Shown one piece after another: positions 35,893 through 46,277 of a DNA stretch of 64,000 nt. The stretch spans positions 180,364 to 244,363 of the forward strand of contig CAVXOE010000006.1 of NCBI GenBank assembly GCA_963763365.1, given 5' to 3'. The position numbers were made by a program, and so were the translations under genes. This DNA is from VAZQ01 sp963763365 (GTDB lineage Bacteria; Pseudomonadota; Alphaproteobacteria; Rhizobiales; Xanthobacteraceae). Each line of letters opens with the position of its first letter. Position 1 is the stretch's first letter. The notes below the pieces were generated by a model that saw only the letters and a program-made list of their open reading frames with translations, searched no databases and was not told the DNA's origin.

Positions 35893-36111
35893 GTGTGTAC
35901 CGATGGCCCAAAGTGCTGTGTACCGAAAATCGGATTCGGCAACTCGCTTGCCTTCCTGGCGCCGGACCTCGTCAAGGCCGCCATCGATGGCCGCCTCCCG
36001 CACGGAATCGGCGTGGCCCGGCCCAGCGATCTGTCTGCCGAATGGTCGCGTCAGCACCAGATGCTGGGGCCGGTCTCCGTCTCCTGGAAACGGGATTCCG
36101 AGGGCCAGTGA
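35893..36111 (+). pseudogene. large serine recombinase, C-terminal remnant (left)
   Basis: The plus-strand frame reads NSLAFLAPDLVKAAIDGRL followed by PHGIGVA...LSAEWSRQHQMLG, the end of recombinase-domain proteins that resolve or integrate mobile DNA. The N-terminal catalytic resolvase domain is absent and the frame runs on into unrelated residues. It lies directly after the ABC operon and before rpoD. Two direct copies of GTGCTGTGT (35889 and 35912, roughly) lie at its left edge. Confidence 0.65.
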
Positions 36112-36458
36112 CAATTCGCCCGAAATCCCCTCGTGGACAGGATTGGACTCAGCAGGGACGACGAAACCCGCCAATTCGGGGCTATTTGGGAGCCGTCGGG
36201 CCCGCCGCAGTGATTTTCGTACCCGGTCAGCGAGTGAATTCAATAACTTCCAGCGAAATTCCCTACGCAACAGAACAGGGGAACTTATTGCACAGAACAC
36301 GGACTTATTTTCAGCGAACAAGGCAGATTTAGTCGAGTGATCAGAGAGGCATACGCGATCAGGCGTTTAGATTGCGCGTGATCCTGTCTTGCACGCCCCT
36401 TTTAGGTTATCGACTACGCGGCGGGATCACAGCCCTGCGCCGGCTGCAGAGAGGACTC
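36112..36458. other. remnant tail and rpoD leader region
   Basis: Contains degraded recombinase-associated sequence to about 36310 with no intact frame, then the leader of rpoD. I saw no clear terminator or promoter boxes. The base composition is less GC-rich than rpoD itself. Confidence 0.35.
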
Positions 36459-38591
<2,133 letters not shown>

Positions 38592-38683
38592 CGGGACAAG
38601 CGGAGTACTCGCACATCTGATTCTCAAAAGCATGGGCAGTGCCTCGAACTGTCTAACGAGACACTAATGATCTCCGCCGCTAA

Positions 38684-38947
38684 TCAGAAATCAGTGCTGA
38701 CCAAATTATACGAACCTCTGTGGCCGCGCGCATAAACTCGAGCTGCGGCTTGGTAGATCAAGTCCCGATTGGCATCGAAGGCGTCGAGCAGTCCGGGTTC
38801 GTCAAAGCGCGTGTCGGGCTGGACCCGTTTTAGCGCATCTTCGGTCACGAAAAATGACGCCTCCATCGCGCTGTCGTGTCCCCAAAATCGCACCGCGCGC
38901 CGCGTTGCGTCATAGGACCGGCTTTGATTTGGAAAACTTAGCGCCAT
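38684..38947 (-). CDS. DUF1488-family protein
   Basis: 87 aa. It begins MALSFPNQSRSYDATRRAVRF and carries GHDSAMEASFFVTEDALKRV, the hallmark of the short DUF1488 proteins common in Rhizobiales, often present in several copies. Function unknown. It is convergent with rpoD. There are no membrane segments. Confidence 0.8.
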   Translation of the reverse strand: MALSFPNQSRSYDATRRAVRFWGHDSAMEASFFVTEDALKRVQPDTRFDEPGLLDAFDANRDLIYQAAARVYARGHRGSYNLVSTDF

Positions 38948-39092
38948 CGATCAAGATCTACCGGGCGTGAGGCATCATCGCTAGACTCGGATGTGATTTT
39001 CCGGAAGAGACAAGGGTATAGATCCATTCAACCGCTTGTGGAAGGGCTCAACTCGTGTGAACGTCGGTTCAGCACCCCTAGAGGACGTAGAC

Positions 39093-39344
39093 ATGGCATC
39101 CGATGAAGACGTAGGACGCCAAATCCTCGATATTTTTATGAGGAATAAGGTTGCTGCGAGCGGCGTACTTCGACGCAACAATTTCATCGAAGTGAGAGAT
39201 GCCGATTTCCAACGAGGCCTGACCAGGGCGGTCGAGAACCGTTGGATCAAGATTAAGCTGCGCGATCGCTACTCGTATGAACTTACCGAAGCCGGTTTCG
39301 CTGCGGGATTGAATCCTGGACTTCCGCCGAAGGCTCTAGCTTGA
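39093..39344 (+). CDS. small winged-helix-like conserved protein (83 aa)
   Basis: The ATG at 39093 follows AGAGGACG; the frame is open further upstream from 39036. The chain VGRQILDIFMRNKVAASGVL, DADFQRGLTRAVENRWI and YSYELTEAGFAAG has the pattern of a small winged helix whose wing ends in a tyrosine-rich strand. It could bind DNA, but no family name comes to mind. No cysteines or signal peptide. Confidence 0.55.
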   Translation: MASDEDVGRQILDIFMRNKVAASGVLRRNNFIEVRDADFQRGLTRAVENRWIKIKLRDRYSYELTEAGFAAGLNPGLPPKALA

Positions 39345-39401
39345 CGCAACTCATTTAGCCGGCGACAGCGAACGGCTGCGACAGGCATCCCGGCGAAGCG
39401 C

Positions 39402-39638
39402 TTATGTTGTTCCTCGGTCAGAGGACATTGATCTGAAATAGTGTTCGGCGTGCTGGTAGTAGTTCTCGGCGCCAACCATATTGCCGGACTGAGCTTCCGC
39501 CTGGGCCAGCGCGAGGTATCGCTCATAGTTCCTTTGGTCGTGTTGAGAACCCTTTGCCTCGGGGCGTCGGGCATTCGACGTCCATCGTCTTGGGTGGGCA
39601 CCAAACGACGGAGCAGGTTTGCGGTGGTTTGTATTCAT
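39402..39638 (-). CDS. DUF4167-like small protein
   Basis: About 78 aa from an ATG at 39638; the frame is open to 39716. The segment RNYERYLALAQAEAQSGNMV...AENYYQHAEHYFRSM is the core of DUF4167, a Rhizobiales domain usually found at the N-terminus of longer basic proteins. Here it is at the C-terminus of a short basic peptide (HRKPAPSFGAHPRRW before it). It is probably RNA- or DNA-associated given the basic head; that is inference. It could also be a truncated or rearranged copy. Confidence 0.65.
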   Translation of the reverse strand: MNTNHRKPAPSFGAHPRRWTSNARRPEAKGSQHDQRNYERYLALAQAEAQSGNMVGAENYYQHAEHYFRSMSSDRGTT

Positions 39639-40005
39639 CACTTTCGGCCACTCTGCATGGCTCGCTCCTTGATAAGATAGTTGAAATCCCCCGTGCCGCA
39701 CAACGCCGGACGGCAAGCAGGAACTCGTCGCGGGCGCCTACTCTCAGCCGGCACACGTTATTCTTGGTGGAGATAGAGTGCCTCCCGGGAGAATGGACAC
39801 GATTTCCGGGGCAATCCGGCTCACATCGTGTCGGCATCTGCCGACTATGCGCGACAAACGTGAACAGAGCACACACTACTTGGAGACTCGCGACGTGGCC
39901 GGCGGGACCGGGCGAGACGGTCACGCCCGGGAACAGCGGGAGAATTGTCAGGCCCGACGGCATATCAGCATTCGAATTCAAAGCTGATCGAGGCCACTTG
40001 CCGGC

Positions 40006-40329
40006 TTACCACGCCGCCTGATCAACCTCCTCACCGAAAATCCTGCTCAGCTCTAGCTCCTCTTGCGATCGCCTCAGCGTTGGCAGCGTTATCGATCGCC
40101 GACGCGGGCTTTGCTGAAGAACTTCTTCAGGCAAATAGCCCTCCGATCTCACGAGCAAGTTTTCTGCTACGACCCGCTCGTGTTCTTCAAGGGGGCTTTT
40201 GATCCTGTATATGTGGTCGCCGTCACGATCCGGCATCGCCGCAACGACCTTGTAATCACCGGGCGCCGCAGATCGAGGAATCATATGCGGAATGCAGGTC
40301 ACAACTTCGCCAACAGTGAATTGACGCAT
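40006..40329 (-). CDS. small conserved protein with YRIKS...HERVV motif (107 aa)
   Basis: Starts MRQFTVGEVVTCIP and contains DYKVVAAMPDRDGDHIYRI followed by KSPLEEHERVVAEN. The motif YRIKSxxExHERVV recurs in a second small protein at 44.6-44.8 kb, so the two are paralogues. The composition suggests a small beta-barrel (SH3- or KOW-like) with a longer helical tail here. Such proteins are frequent in Bradyrhizobium-like genomes. Function unknown. Confidence 0.65.
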   Translation of the reverse strand: MRQFTVGEVVTCIPHMIPRSAAPGDYKVVAAMPDRDGDHIYRIKSPLEEHERVVAENLLVRSEGYLPEEVLQQSPRRRSITLPTLRRSQEELELSRIFGEEVDQAAW

Positions 40330-40775
40330 AGTCCCCTCCCACCCAATTATCCAGGGGACCAGTGGCGTCCCCCATTTTGTTGGTGGGAAGCCCCTGAAGG
40401 GTCAAAACAGTGGATAAATATAGACTTCTTTAAGGGCGCCAAAGCTGCCGCTCGCAGCGCGCCAAACAGCGATGACGTTGAACCTGGCTGCTCGGTTCGC
40501 CCGGGCAATAGGCGAGCCTGGCATTGTCCCGTTGATGAACATTTGGCGCGACGCGTCGATCGCTCAATCGCGATCATGCCACCGCGGTTGACCGACACCG
40601 TGCCGCGAGGCTTGGCTCGCGTCCTCCCGGGGCCCGCCGCGATTGCTGACCGGCCGACGGCTTGTGCGTTCTGAACGCCGACGGTGGGAACACAACGTGG
40701 ATGTCGTGACCGGGTCGATCCGTACGGCCACATGTATCTGCTGGACCTGGGGTGCCGCCGAACCCGCCGTAGGGC
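40330..40775. other. gap without recognised gene
   Basis: Several overlapping frames exist on both strands, but all are Arg/Ser/Pro-rich shadows without ribosome sites. I see no repeat or RNA gene. Confidence 0.35.
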
Positions 40776-42851
40776 CTACGATTTCGTTCGCAATGCCTCC
40801 GCGAGGCCGGCGATTTGGTCGGAACCGGCGCGCACTTCGAAGTTGGCGCCAGTGAAGTCGTCGCCGATGGGTTCGGCGCGGCCACCGACATGCTGTGCGA
40901 GGAAGGCTTCGGTGACGGCGTACCAGGACAGGCGGCTTTCAGGCAGATCGAGGCCGTGGCCTTCGGTGGGGTAGAGGACGTAGGTCACCGGCAAGCCGTT
41001 CTTGCGCATCGCGGCGACGATTTGGTCCGATTCCGCCTGCTTGACGCGCACGTCGTTCGCTCCCTGACCGATCAACAGCGGCTTCGTGATCGCCTGTACC
41101 CTGTGCAACGGCGAGCGCTCGCGCAAGAGCTTGCGGCCGACTTCGGTGCGCGGGTCTCCGACGCGACGGCACTCGGCCTCGTAGAACGAGGCCCAATAAG
41201 GTGGTGGCGTCGCCAGCATGGTTTCGAGATTCGACGGCCCGACCTGCTCGGCGCCGCAGCAGAACACGTCGGGCGTGAACGTGAGGCCGACAAGCGTGGC
41301 GTAACCGCCATAGGATCGGCCGTAGATGGCGACGCGCGCCGGATCGGCGATTTCTTCGGCGATCGCCCATTGAACAGCATCGATGAGGTCGTCGTGCATC
41401 TTGCCGCCCCATTCGAGGTCGCCGGCATTGACGAACGCTTTGCCGAAGCCGGTCGATCCGCGGAAGTTGACGTCGAGTACCGCATAGCCACGGTTGGCAA
41501 GCCATTGGTGGTCGGAATTGAAGCCGTAGCTGTGCCGCCACCACGGGCCGCCGTGCACGAGCAGCACCATTGGCAGCGGCTTTGCAGGCCGCGAGCCTTC
41601 GACGGTGGCGGGAAACGTGAGGTAGGATACAAGCTCGAGCCCATCGCGCGAGCGCAGCGTCAGCGGATGCATCGGCCGCAGAGGCGCACTGGCAAGCTCC
41701 GGGCGCGAGGAAAACAGTTCGCGCAGGCTCCGTTGCGGGCGGTCGAAGAGACAATAGGCGCTGGGCTGATCGGAGTGGGTGGGGACCACGATCCAACGCC
41801 GGTTGTCGGCCGACTGGGCGACTATGGTGACCTGTTCGCCGAGCTGACTGCGTAGGAATTCGAGGTCCGTGCTTGCGGCGTCTGCTCCCGGCAGCGCAAT
41901 CCACTCGAGCTTCTCATGGATCGCGCCGGCTGCTTCCACCTCATCGGTCGTCGGGTCGATGAGCACGGTCGCGATATCGGCCTTGGCGTGCTCCGCCAAT
42001 ACGGTTTGCCGCCCGGTGTTCCAGTCGACCTTGAGGAGAGCGGCCTTGTCGCGCCCGATCGAGCTGAATGCGAAGAGCGAATCACCCGCGGCATTTATGG
42101 TGAGAAAACTCGTTCCCATGCTGTCGTCGTGGGAGACGCGCTGCAACTCGGTGAAGCTTGCACCGTCTTTGCGCAGTACCAGCACATCACCGCCCGGGAG
42201 CGTGCGCGACGCAAGCCGGAGCGCGAACTCCCGGTCGAGCAGGAAACCGAACAATTCCTGGTCATTGCGAAACAGCAGGCGGCGCTCGCCGCTCACGATG
42301 TCGACCTCGTAAACGTCGTGCCAGCGGGGGTCGCGGTCGTTGAGGAGGACTGCCACGGCGTGCGGGCGCGTAGGCGACAGCCGCTCGATGGCCGCATGGA
42401 TGCCCGGGAGCGGCGTCAAATTGCGCGGTTCGCCACCGGCGATGTCGATGGCGTAGATGTTCCAGTTCTCGTCGCCATCGCGGTCCTGGGCGTAGAGAAT
42501 GTGCCGACCATCGTAGGCCCACAGATGCAGGCGGATGCCGCGGCCTCGGTCAGTTGTGAGCGGACGCGCGGCTGCGAGATCATCGAGCGGCGATAGCCAG
42601 ACATTGAGCACGCCGTCGCGCGGCGCAAGCCATGACAGGAAGCGCCCGTCGGGGCTCAACCGCGCCTGCACGCGGGCCGGGTCGCCGAACAACAGCCGAC
42701 GCGAAATGAGCGGCGTTGCGTCCAACGGATTTATCGGTTGCGAACTTGCGGTCAATCGCGGCGACTTGGGGCCAGACGTTATCGGGGCGCTGGCCTCAAT
42801 GTCGCACGGATACTCAAAGGCGAAAAGCCTAGCGACCTTTTGGCTGGTCAA
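40776..42851 (-). CDS. S9-family (prolyl-oligopeptidase-type) peptidase
   Basis: 691 aa. The N-terminal beta-propeller contains several WD-like blocks (ARLSPDGRFLSWLAPRDGVL, YDGRHILYAQDRDGDENWNI). The C-terminal alpha/beta-hydrolase holds the nucleophile in YGRSYGGYATLVGL, the Asp in GANDVRVKQAESDQ and the His in YPTEGHGL. It cleaves short peptides or acyl-peptides. No signal peptide is obvious: the first residues MTSQKVARLFAFEYP are not hydrophobic, so it is probably cytoplasmic. A later start near the first propeller strand is possible. No operon partner. Confidence 0.9.
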   Translation of the reverse strand: MTSQKVARLFAFEYPCDIEASAPITSGPKSPRLTASSQPINPLDATPLISRRLLFGDPARVQARLSPDGRFLSWLAPRDGVLNVWLSPLDDLAAARPLTTDRGRGIRLHLWAYDGRHILYAQDRDGDENWNIYAIDIAGGEPRNLTPLPGIHAAIERLSPTRPHAVAVLLNDRDPRWHDVYEVDIVSGERRLLFRNDQELFGFLLDREFALRLASRTLPGGDVLVLRKDGASFTELQRVSHDDSMGTSFLTINAAGDSLFAFSSIGRDKAALLKVDWNTGRQTVLAEHAKADIATVLIDPTTDEVEAAGAIHEKLEWIALPGADAASTDLEFLRSQLGEQVTIVAQSADNRRWIVVPTHSDQPSAYCLFDRPQRSLRELFSSRPELASAPLRPMHPLTLRSRDGLELVSYLTFPATVEGSRPAKPLPMVLLVHGGPWWRHSYGFNSDHQWLANRGYAVLDVNFRGSTGFGKAFVNAGDLEWGGKMHDDLIDAVQWAIAEEIADPARVAIYGRSYGGYATLVGLTFTPDVFCCGAEQVGPSNLETMLATPPPYWASFYEAECRRVGDPRTEVGRKLLRERSPLHRVQAITKPLLIGQGANDVRVKQAESDQIVAAMRKNGLPVTYVLYPTEGHGLDLPESRLSWYAVTEAFLAQHVGGRAEPIGDDFTGANFEVRAGSDQIAGLAEALRTKS

Positions 42852-43063
42852 GCCACCATGTTCAAGTTCGTGATCAACCTGAAGACTGCAGGGTCGCTAG
42901 ACCGACCGTACCGCCGATGCTGCTCGCAATGCCCCTACTCAAGCGGCATCAGCCATGGCGACCTCTAAGGCAGAGTCGCATTCGGCTGTCGATCTATGAC
43001 CATTGAAGAATTGTCACGAAGACGGCCACTCGACAGGCATTTCGGTCGGCTTCGCGGCGCAGT

Positions 43064-43363
43064 TCATACTGCGTCTTTTGCCGCTTTTACCGGACGAGCC
43101 CTCACGATCTTTCGGGCCGGCTTGGCCTTGAATACGGTAGGTTCTTTCGTGAACGGATTAATGCCCTTGCGCGCCTTGGTGGCAGGCTTCTTGATGACGA
43201 CGAACTTGGCAAAGCCGGGCAACAGGAATGCGCCGTTCTTCTTCAATTCCTTGTAGCCCACGGACGCTAGGGACTCGATGACACTCTTAACGTCTTTCTT
43301 CGACAGCGAATGTTCATCGGCAACCTTCTGAATCAGCTCGGACTTCGACATCACCTTTGTCAT
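43064..43363 (-). CDS. HU-family DNA-binding protein
   Basis: 99 aa. It begins MTKVMSKSELIQKVADEHSL, then KKDVKSVIESLASVGYKEL, and has the DNA-contacting arm INPFTKEPTVFKAKPARKIV. The usual GRNP turn of HU arms is replaced by KGINPFTKEP. The basic C-terminal tail is short. It bends and packs DNA in the nucleoid. Upstream on the same strand, 73 bp away, is an 18-residue lysine peptide gene. Confidence 0.88.
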   Translation of the reverse strand: MTKVMSKSELIQKVADEHSLSKKDVKSVIESLASVGYKELKKNGAFLLPGFAKFVVIKKPATKARKGINPFTKEPTVFKAKPARKIVRARPVKAAKDAV

Positions 43364-43436
43364 GGGGGCCGTTTTCTTTCCTAAAGGGTGCTTGAAGAAT
43401 TGCCCGGGCGGAATAGCCGCCGCCCGAGCCAGAGCC

Positions 43437-43493
43437 TTACTTCTTCTTCCTCGTCTTTTTTGTCTTCTTCGCCTTCTTTGCTTTCTTCGCCAT
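43437..43493 (-). CDS. 18-residue lysine-rich peptide
   Basis: ATG at 43493, stop at 43437. The peptide is MAKKAKKAKKTKKTRKKK: 11 Lys and one Arg in 18 residues, with a KKA/KKT repeat like the tails of bacterial histone H1-like proteins. AGGAAGAGG lies about 8 nt upstream, a strong ribosome site for such a short frame. It is directly upstream of the HU gene in the same direction. It may be a nucleic-acid-binding peptide, or a leader whose translation affects HU expression. Neither is proven. Confidence 0.55.
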   Translation of the reverse strand: MAKKAKKAKKTKKTRKKK

Positions 43494-44001
43494 GATGAGC
43501 CTCTTCCTTTTGCAGGTGTCCCCGCCTGGAGATGCCGGAGCGCACCACAAACGTGAGGCTTACTGATTCGGCACGGGTTGTCTGCACCCGAGTCGATGTT
43601 TCTTGTTGGTAGCGGCTCGATTTAGGGACCGGCGGCGGAGAGGCGCCACGGAGCATCGCCTTTCTCCAATGGGGCAATCCATGGTGGCAAGCCCTTCGTT
43701 GCTCGCTTGGTCGCTGTCTGTTCCGAAAGAACGAATCGGGCGAGTGAGAATCACGCAGCGTCATCTCTTAATGCTTTCCTCAACAGCAGGCTGTCCTACT
43801 CAAAATAGACCGCCAGAGTGAGGTTGGCCCGTCATGCGGGTCGTGCAAATTGTCAGGGGCATTGGGTGCGGCGGGGCTCGCTTCCATCGCAATATCGTCG
43901 TGCGGATGCAGGACTAGGGAAGGGAGTACGGACGCTGTCCGCAACATGAGACCAATGGGCTCGAAGCCCAGGCAGCCAAGCTCAGTTGGCCAAGCGCGCC
44001 C
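43494..44001. other. gap without recognised gene
   Basis: About 500 bp with only weak frames in all directions. It must contain the promoter for the lysine peptide/HU pair. No repeat or RNA structure stood out. Confidence 0.35.
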
Positions 44002-44193
44002 TCAACTAGATTGCATCCTTGACGCGTAGACGGTGTCTCCGTGCTCAATGAGGTGACCGTCCGGCGCAGTGATTTGCACCTCGCGGTACCCGTCCGCAAC
44101 CAGCTCCCCAGCTTTCTTGATCGCCGCGACCGATGAATCCCGACGTAGCGTAATAGTGCCGATCAGATTTGTGCCGCTGATGAGGTAGCCCAT
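44002..44193 (-). CDS. small conserved protein (63 aa)
   Basis: MGYLISGTNLIGTITLRRDS, then AAIKKAGELVADGYREVQIT and APDGHLIEHGDTVY. The alternating strand/helix/strand pattern resembles short conserved proteins seen repeatedly in Bradyrhizobium-like genomes. No known function, signal or metal-binding residues. Confidence 0.6.
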   Translation of the reverse strand: MGYLISGTNLIGTITLRRDSSVAAIKKAGELVADGYREVQITAPDGHLIEHGDTVYASRMQSS

Positions 44194-44330
44194 CGACTGT
44201 TCCCGTCGCTAACCTAGGGGAGAAGGATCATACCTGCGACGCAGCGCAAGGCAACCGGGCCAGACGAACAGGATCGATGGCAGTCAAGCTTAATGGCGAG
44301 CGGCACCGCCGGCGACACAGCATCACATCT

Positions 44331-44582
44331 TCACACGCTACGGTGCTTCTCCGCCTCTTCCGCTGCCTTTGTCAGCGCCGCAGCAAGGTCCTTACATTCA
44401 GCCGCGGTCATGCCGACACAAAGCAATTCCGCGAGCGCGCGCGCATGCTCGGGGGTTACTGGCCGCGTCGGCTCACCCGGCAAATAATCCACCTTCATCA
44501 GCACGCCCCCGCCCGGCAGGCCCGCCAAATCCCAGCCCACCAGAGGGAAAATCCTGATGCCCGTGTTGTCATCCTGGTCCAT
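44331..44582 (-). CDS. small acidic hypothetical protein (83 aa)
   Basis: Starts MDQDDNTGIRIFPLVGWDLA, with YLPGEPTRPVTPEHARALAE in the middle and a C-terminal helix AAALTKAAEEAEKHRSV. Composition is protein-like and codon use matches its neighbours. I do not recognise the family. It lies in a series of minus-strand small genes. Confidence 0.5.
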   Translation of the reverse strand: MDQDDNTGIRIFPLVGWDLAGLPGGGVLMKVDYLPGEPTRPVTPEHARALAELLCVGMTAAECKDLAAALTKAAEEAEKHRSV

Positions 44583-44605
44583 TTAGCCTCCGTTCGGCTT
44601 CCGCT

Positions 44606-44794
44606 TTAGGCCCTCGTCATCTCGGTTTCCCGAACGACACGCTCATGCGGCTCGCTTGCGCTCTTGATGCGATATTCACATTCGCCGTTGCCTGGGAGCT
44701 GTTGGGTGACCTTGTAGGTGCCCTTCGACATATTTGAGTTCGGCCCAGACCTGACCGTGACAATCGCGCCGACCTTAAATTTATGGGGGTCCAT
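44606..44794 (-). CDS. small conserved protein with YRIKS...HERVV motif (62 aa)
   Basis: ATG at 44794 with AAGGACGAG upstream; an open frame extends further but lacks conserved sequence. MDPHKFKVGAIVTVRSGPNS and ECEYRIKSASEPHERVVRE align with the protein at 40.0-40.3 kb. It looks like a compact SH3-like barrel without the long tail of its paralogue. It is 24 bp downstream of the 83-aa gene's end in genome order, but the direction is the same, so it would be transcribed first. Function unknown. Confidence 0.65.
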   Translation of the reverse strand: MDPHKFKVGAIVTVRSGPNSNMSKGTYKVTQQLPGNGECEYRIKSASEPHERVVRETEMTRA

Positions 44795-44988
44795 CGTTTC
44801 TCGTCCTTCTGTTAAGAATTGACCGGCATCCGCCATCTCGGCGTCCGGCAGCCCGCAAAAGCCGTGCGTTCCGCTGCGCGGGCGCTGGGTTGCGATCCGT
44901 GCGGAACCTCCCGGAGAACAAAGAGGGGGGTGAGATACCCGACACAGTCCGGTACCGAACGGTTCACGGTCCGTTTTCGGCCGAGGAA

Positions 44989-45291
44989 CTATCTGGTTCC
45001 CACGCCGAGACTTTGGAGCGCGGCGGCACAAAGCTTGTTCCTGTCCCGCTCACCTTCCGTCGCCAGCGCGATGATGCGGTTGGCGATTGTCTCTTGGACG
45101 AGATCGGGCTGGCCCATATCGGCCAAGTCCGCATCGGCCAAGTCCGCATCGGCCAAGTCCGCATCGGCCAAATCCGCCAGCGCCTTATTGTAGGCCGCGA
45201 CGAGAATGGCCGCGACGTCCGGATCGAACGCGCCAAAGTGAGCGACCGTGCCTCCTGTTACAGGCGGGAGCGCGATCGGTCTCTCAGCCAT
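44989..45291 (-). CDS. small conserved protein with ADLAD tandem repeat
   Basis: About 100 aa from the ATG at 45291; the frame is open to 45366. The flanks are FGAFDPDVAAILVAAYNKAL and GQPDLVQETIANRIIALATE, a helix pair known from short Bradyrhizobium proteins of the form FGAFDPE...GQP...RII. Between the helices are four ADLAD pentapeptides encoded by a 15-bp repeat, lengthening the linker by 20 residues. The helices look functional. The repeat probably adds an acidic extended loop. No cellular role known. Confidence 0.6.
   Translation of the reverse strand: MAERPIALPPVTGGTVAHFGAFDPDVAAILVAAYNKALADLADADLADADLADADLADMGQPDLVQETIANRIIALATEGERDRNKLCAAALQSLGVGTR
45118..45177. repeat. 15-bp tandem repeat, four copies, in frame
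   Basis: ATCGGCCAAGTCCGC occurs four times head to tail at 45118, 45133, 45148 and 45163. The first three copies are identical and the fourth has one substitution (AAATCCGC). Being a multiple of three, it keeps the minus-strand gene in frame and encodes ADLAD per unit. Near-identity of copies suggests recent slippage. Confidence 0.9.
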
Positions 45292-45383
45292 CGACGCCTG
45301 GGCATGTGCCTCTGCCGATGATATGCTTGACTTGCGCCAATATTCGCAGAATGTCGAGCGCCACAACGCGGGAGCGGAACCGC

Positions 45384-45569
45384 CTAGTCACCCTTGGGCG
45401 GAGGCGTCTCGTAACAGAGATCGGCGGCAGCGTTCTTTTCGGACTGTTCCGCAAGGTCCAGCCAAGACTGTGCCAGTTCGAGCAGCCATGTTTTATGGCC
45501 TTGATCAGTGGTGGCCTCGGCGAGATGAAAAAATTCAGCTGAGCGCCGCCGATACTTGTCTGCCGACAT
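45384..45569 (-). CDS. small conserved helical protein (61 aa)
   Basis: From the ATG at 45569 (the frame is open to 45602): MSADKYRRRSAEFFHLAEAT, then TWLLELAQSWLDLAEQSEKN and a tail DLCYETPPPKGD. This is a two-helix protein with the recurrent motif SADKYRRRAAEF...AEQAE..., common in Bradyrhizobium-like genomes in many copies. No function is known to me. Confidence 0.65.
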   Translation of the reverse strand: MSADKYRRRSAEFFHLAEATTDQGHKTWLLELAQSWLDLAEQSEKNAAADLCYETPPPKGD

Positions 45570-45769
45570 GAAACGACTTCCAACCGTGATGCTGTGGGGC
45601 AACGTCGCATCGTCGAATACTGTTCCTGGCGCCTTTCCGCGTTCCGCTGGGCGGACGCCGGCCAGCGGTTAGGTGTTGTGTTGATCGTCACATCCAAACA
45701 CGGCGTTTTGTGAAATCTTGTCGAGCCTGGCCGGCGTCGTGCGCGGCGAAAACGTGTCGGAGAAATCTC

Positions 45770-45895
45770 ATGGAATCGTTCCTTGGACTGGTCGGCCTCG
45801 GAGTGTTCATTTTCCTTTGCTACGCGGGCGGCGCGCTTAGCCGATGGGCGAAGTACAAATGGCCTTCGCACAGTGACGGAGGAAGCAAATGCTGA
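45770..45895 (+). CDS. small membrane protein (41 aa)
   Basis: ATG at 45770 with CGGAGAAA upstream. The helix ESFLGLVGLGVFIFLCYAGG (residues 2-21) is followed by a basic cytoplasmic-looking tail RWAKYKWPSHSDGGSKC. The frame is open further upstream without hydrophobic or family-like sequence. Its last codons overlap the start of a second mini-frame. Function unknown. Confidence 0.5.
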   Translation: MESFLGLVGLGVFIFLCYAGGALSRWAKYKWPSHSDGGSKC

Positions 45896-45951
45896 TCTTC
45901 TTCATAGTGCTGGCGGTGGGCGCTCCCCTGATCGTGCTGCAGAGCCGGTAG
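45889..45951 (+). CDS. 20-residue hydrophobic peptide overlapping the previous gene
   Basis: ATG at 45889, stop TAG at 45949-45951. GGAGGAAG lies 5-12 nt upstream, inside the end of the 41-aa gene, whose TGA overlaps this frame's codons 1-2. The 20 residues begin MLIFFIVLAVGAP and form one membrane helix ending QSR. The arrangement suggests translational coupling of two tiny membrane subunits, similar in size to peptides such as KdpF or CydX but not recognisable as either. Confidence 0.4.
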   Translation: MLIFFIVLAVGAPLIVLQSR

Positions 45952-46088
45952 GTGCCCCGGCTAACGCCGGCCTACTTGTTCCAATTCTCCGAACGGCACC
46001 CGCTGTGCAGGAACGGCAACAAGCCGCTGGCGATCCGATTGTTGACATGCCTCTGGAATCAGGACGGCGACGCGGGCATATTGCGGGC

Positions 46089-46277
46089 ATGAGCAAGAAA
46101 CCTCGTATCACGTTCAAGATGCAGCGGATCGCGGCGGACGATTGGCAGATTATCGCCGAATGCCCCGGCGCCGAGCCTCGATACATCAAAGGGCTCAAGA
46201 GCAAAGATGAAGTTGACGAGTGGCTTTCGGGAAGCCGCCGCATAGACTGGTTGAGATCGCAGGGCCTCGCGAAATGA
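46089..46277 (+). CDS. small conserved protein (62 aa)
   Basis: From the ATG at 46089: MSKKPRITFKMQRIAADDWQ, then IIAECPGAEPRYIKGLKSKD and EVDEWLSGSRRIDWLRSQGL. It has two strands, a Cys-Pro turn and a helix, a layout found in short conserved Bradyrhizobium proteins. The longer open frame from 45783 lacks a family-like start. GCATATTGCGGGC upstream is a poor ribosome site, so the start is uncertain. Confidence 0.55.
   Translation: MSKKPRITFKMQRIAADDWQIIAECPGAEPRYIKGLKSKDEVDEWLSGSRRIDWLRSQGLAK

Noticed and set aside
43820..43920. 27-codon plus-strand frame starting MRVVQIV
   Set aside because: It has a weak ribosome site, no hydrophobic or repeated pattern, and nothing to support expression.
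44277..44609. Plus-strand frame with RRRHSITSS-type sequence
   Set aside because: It is opposite the 83-aa gene. The phrase is familiar from non-coding dispersed sequence in Bradyrhizobium, not from a real protein.
45118..45177. Short repeats considered as a CRISPR array
   Set aside because: The 15-bp units are directly adjacent with no spacers, and they lie inside a coding frame.
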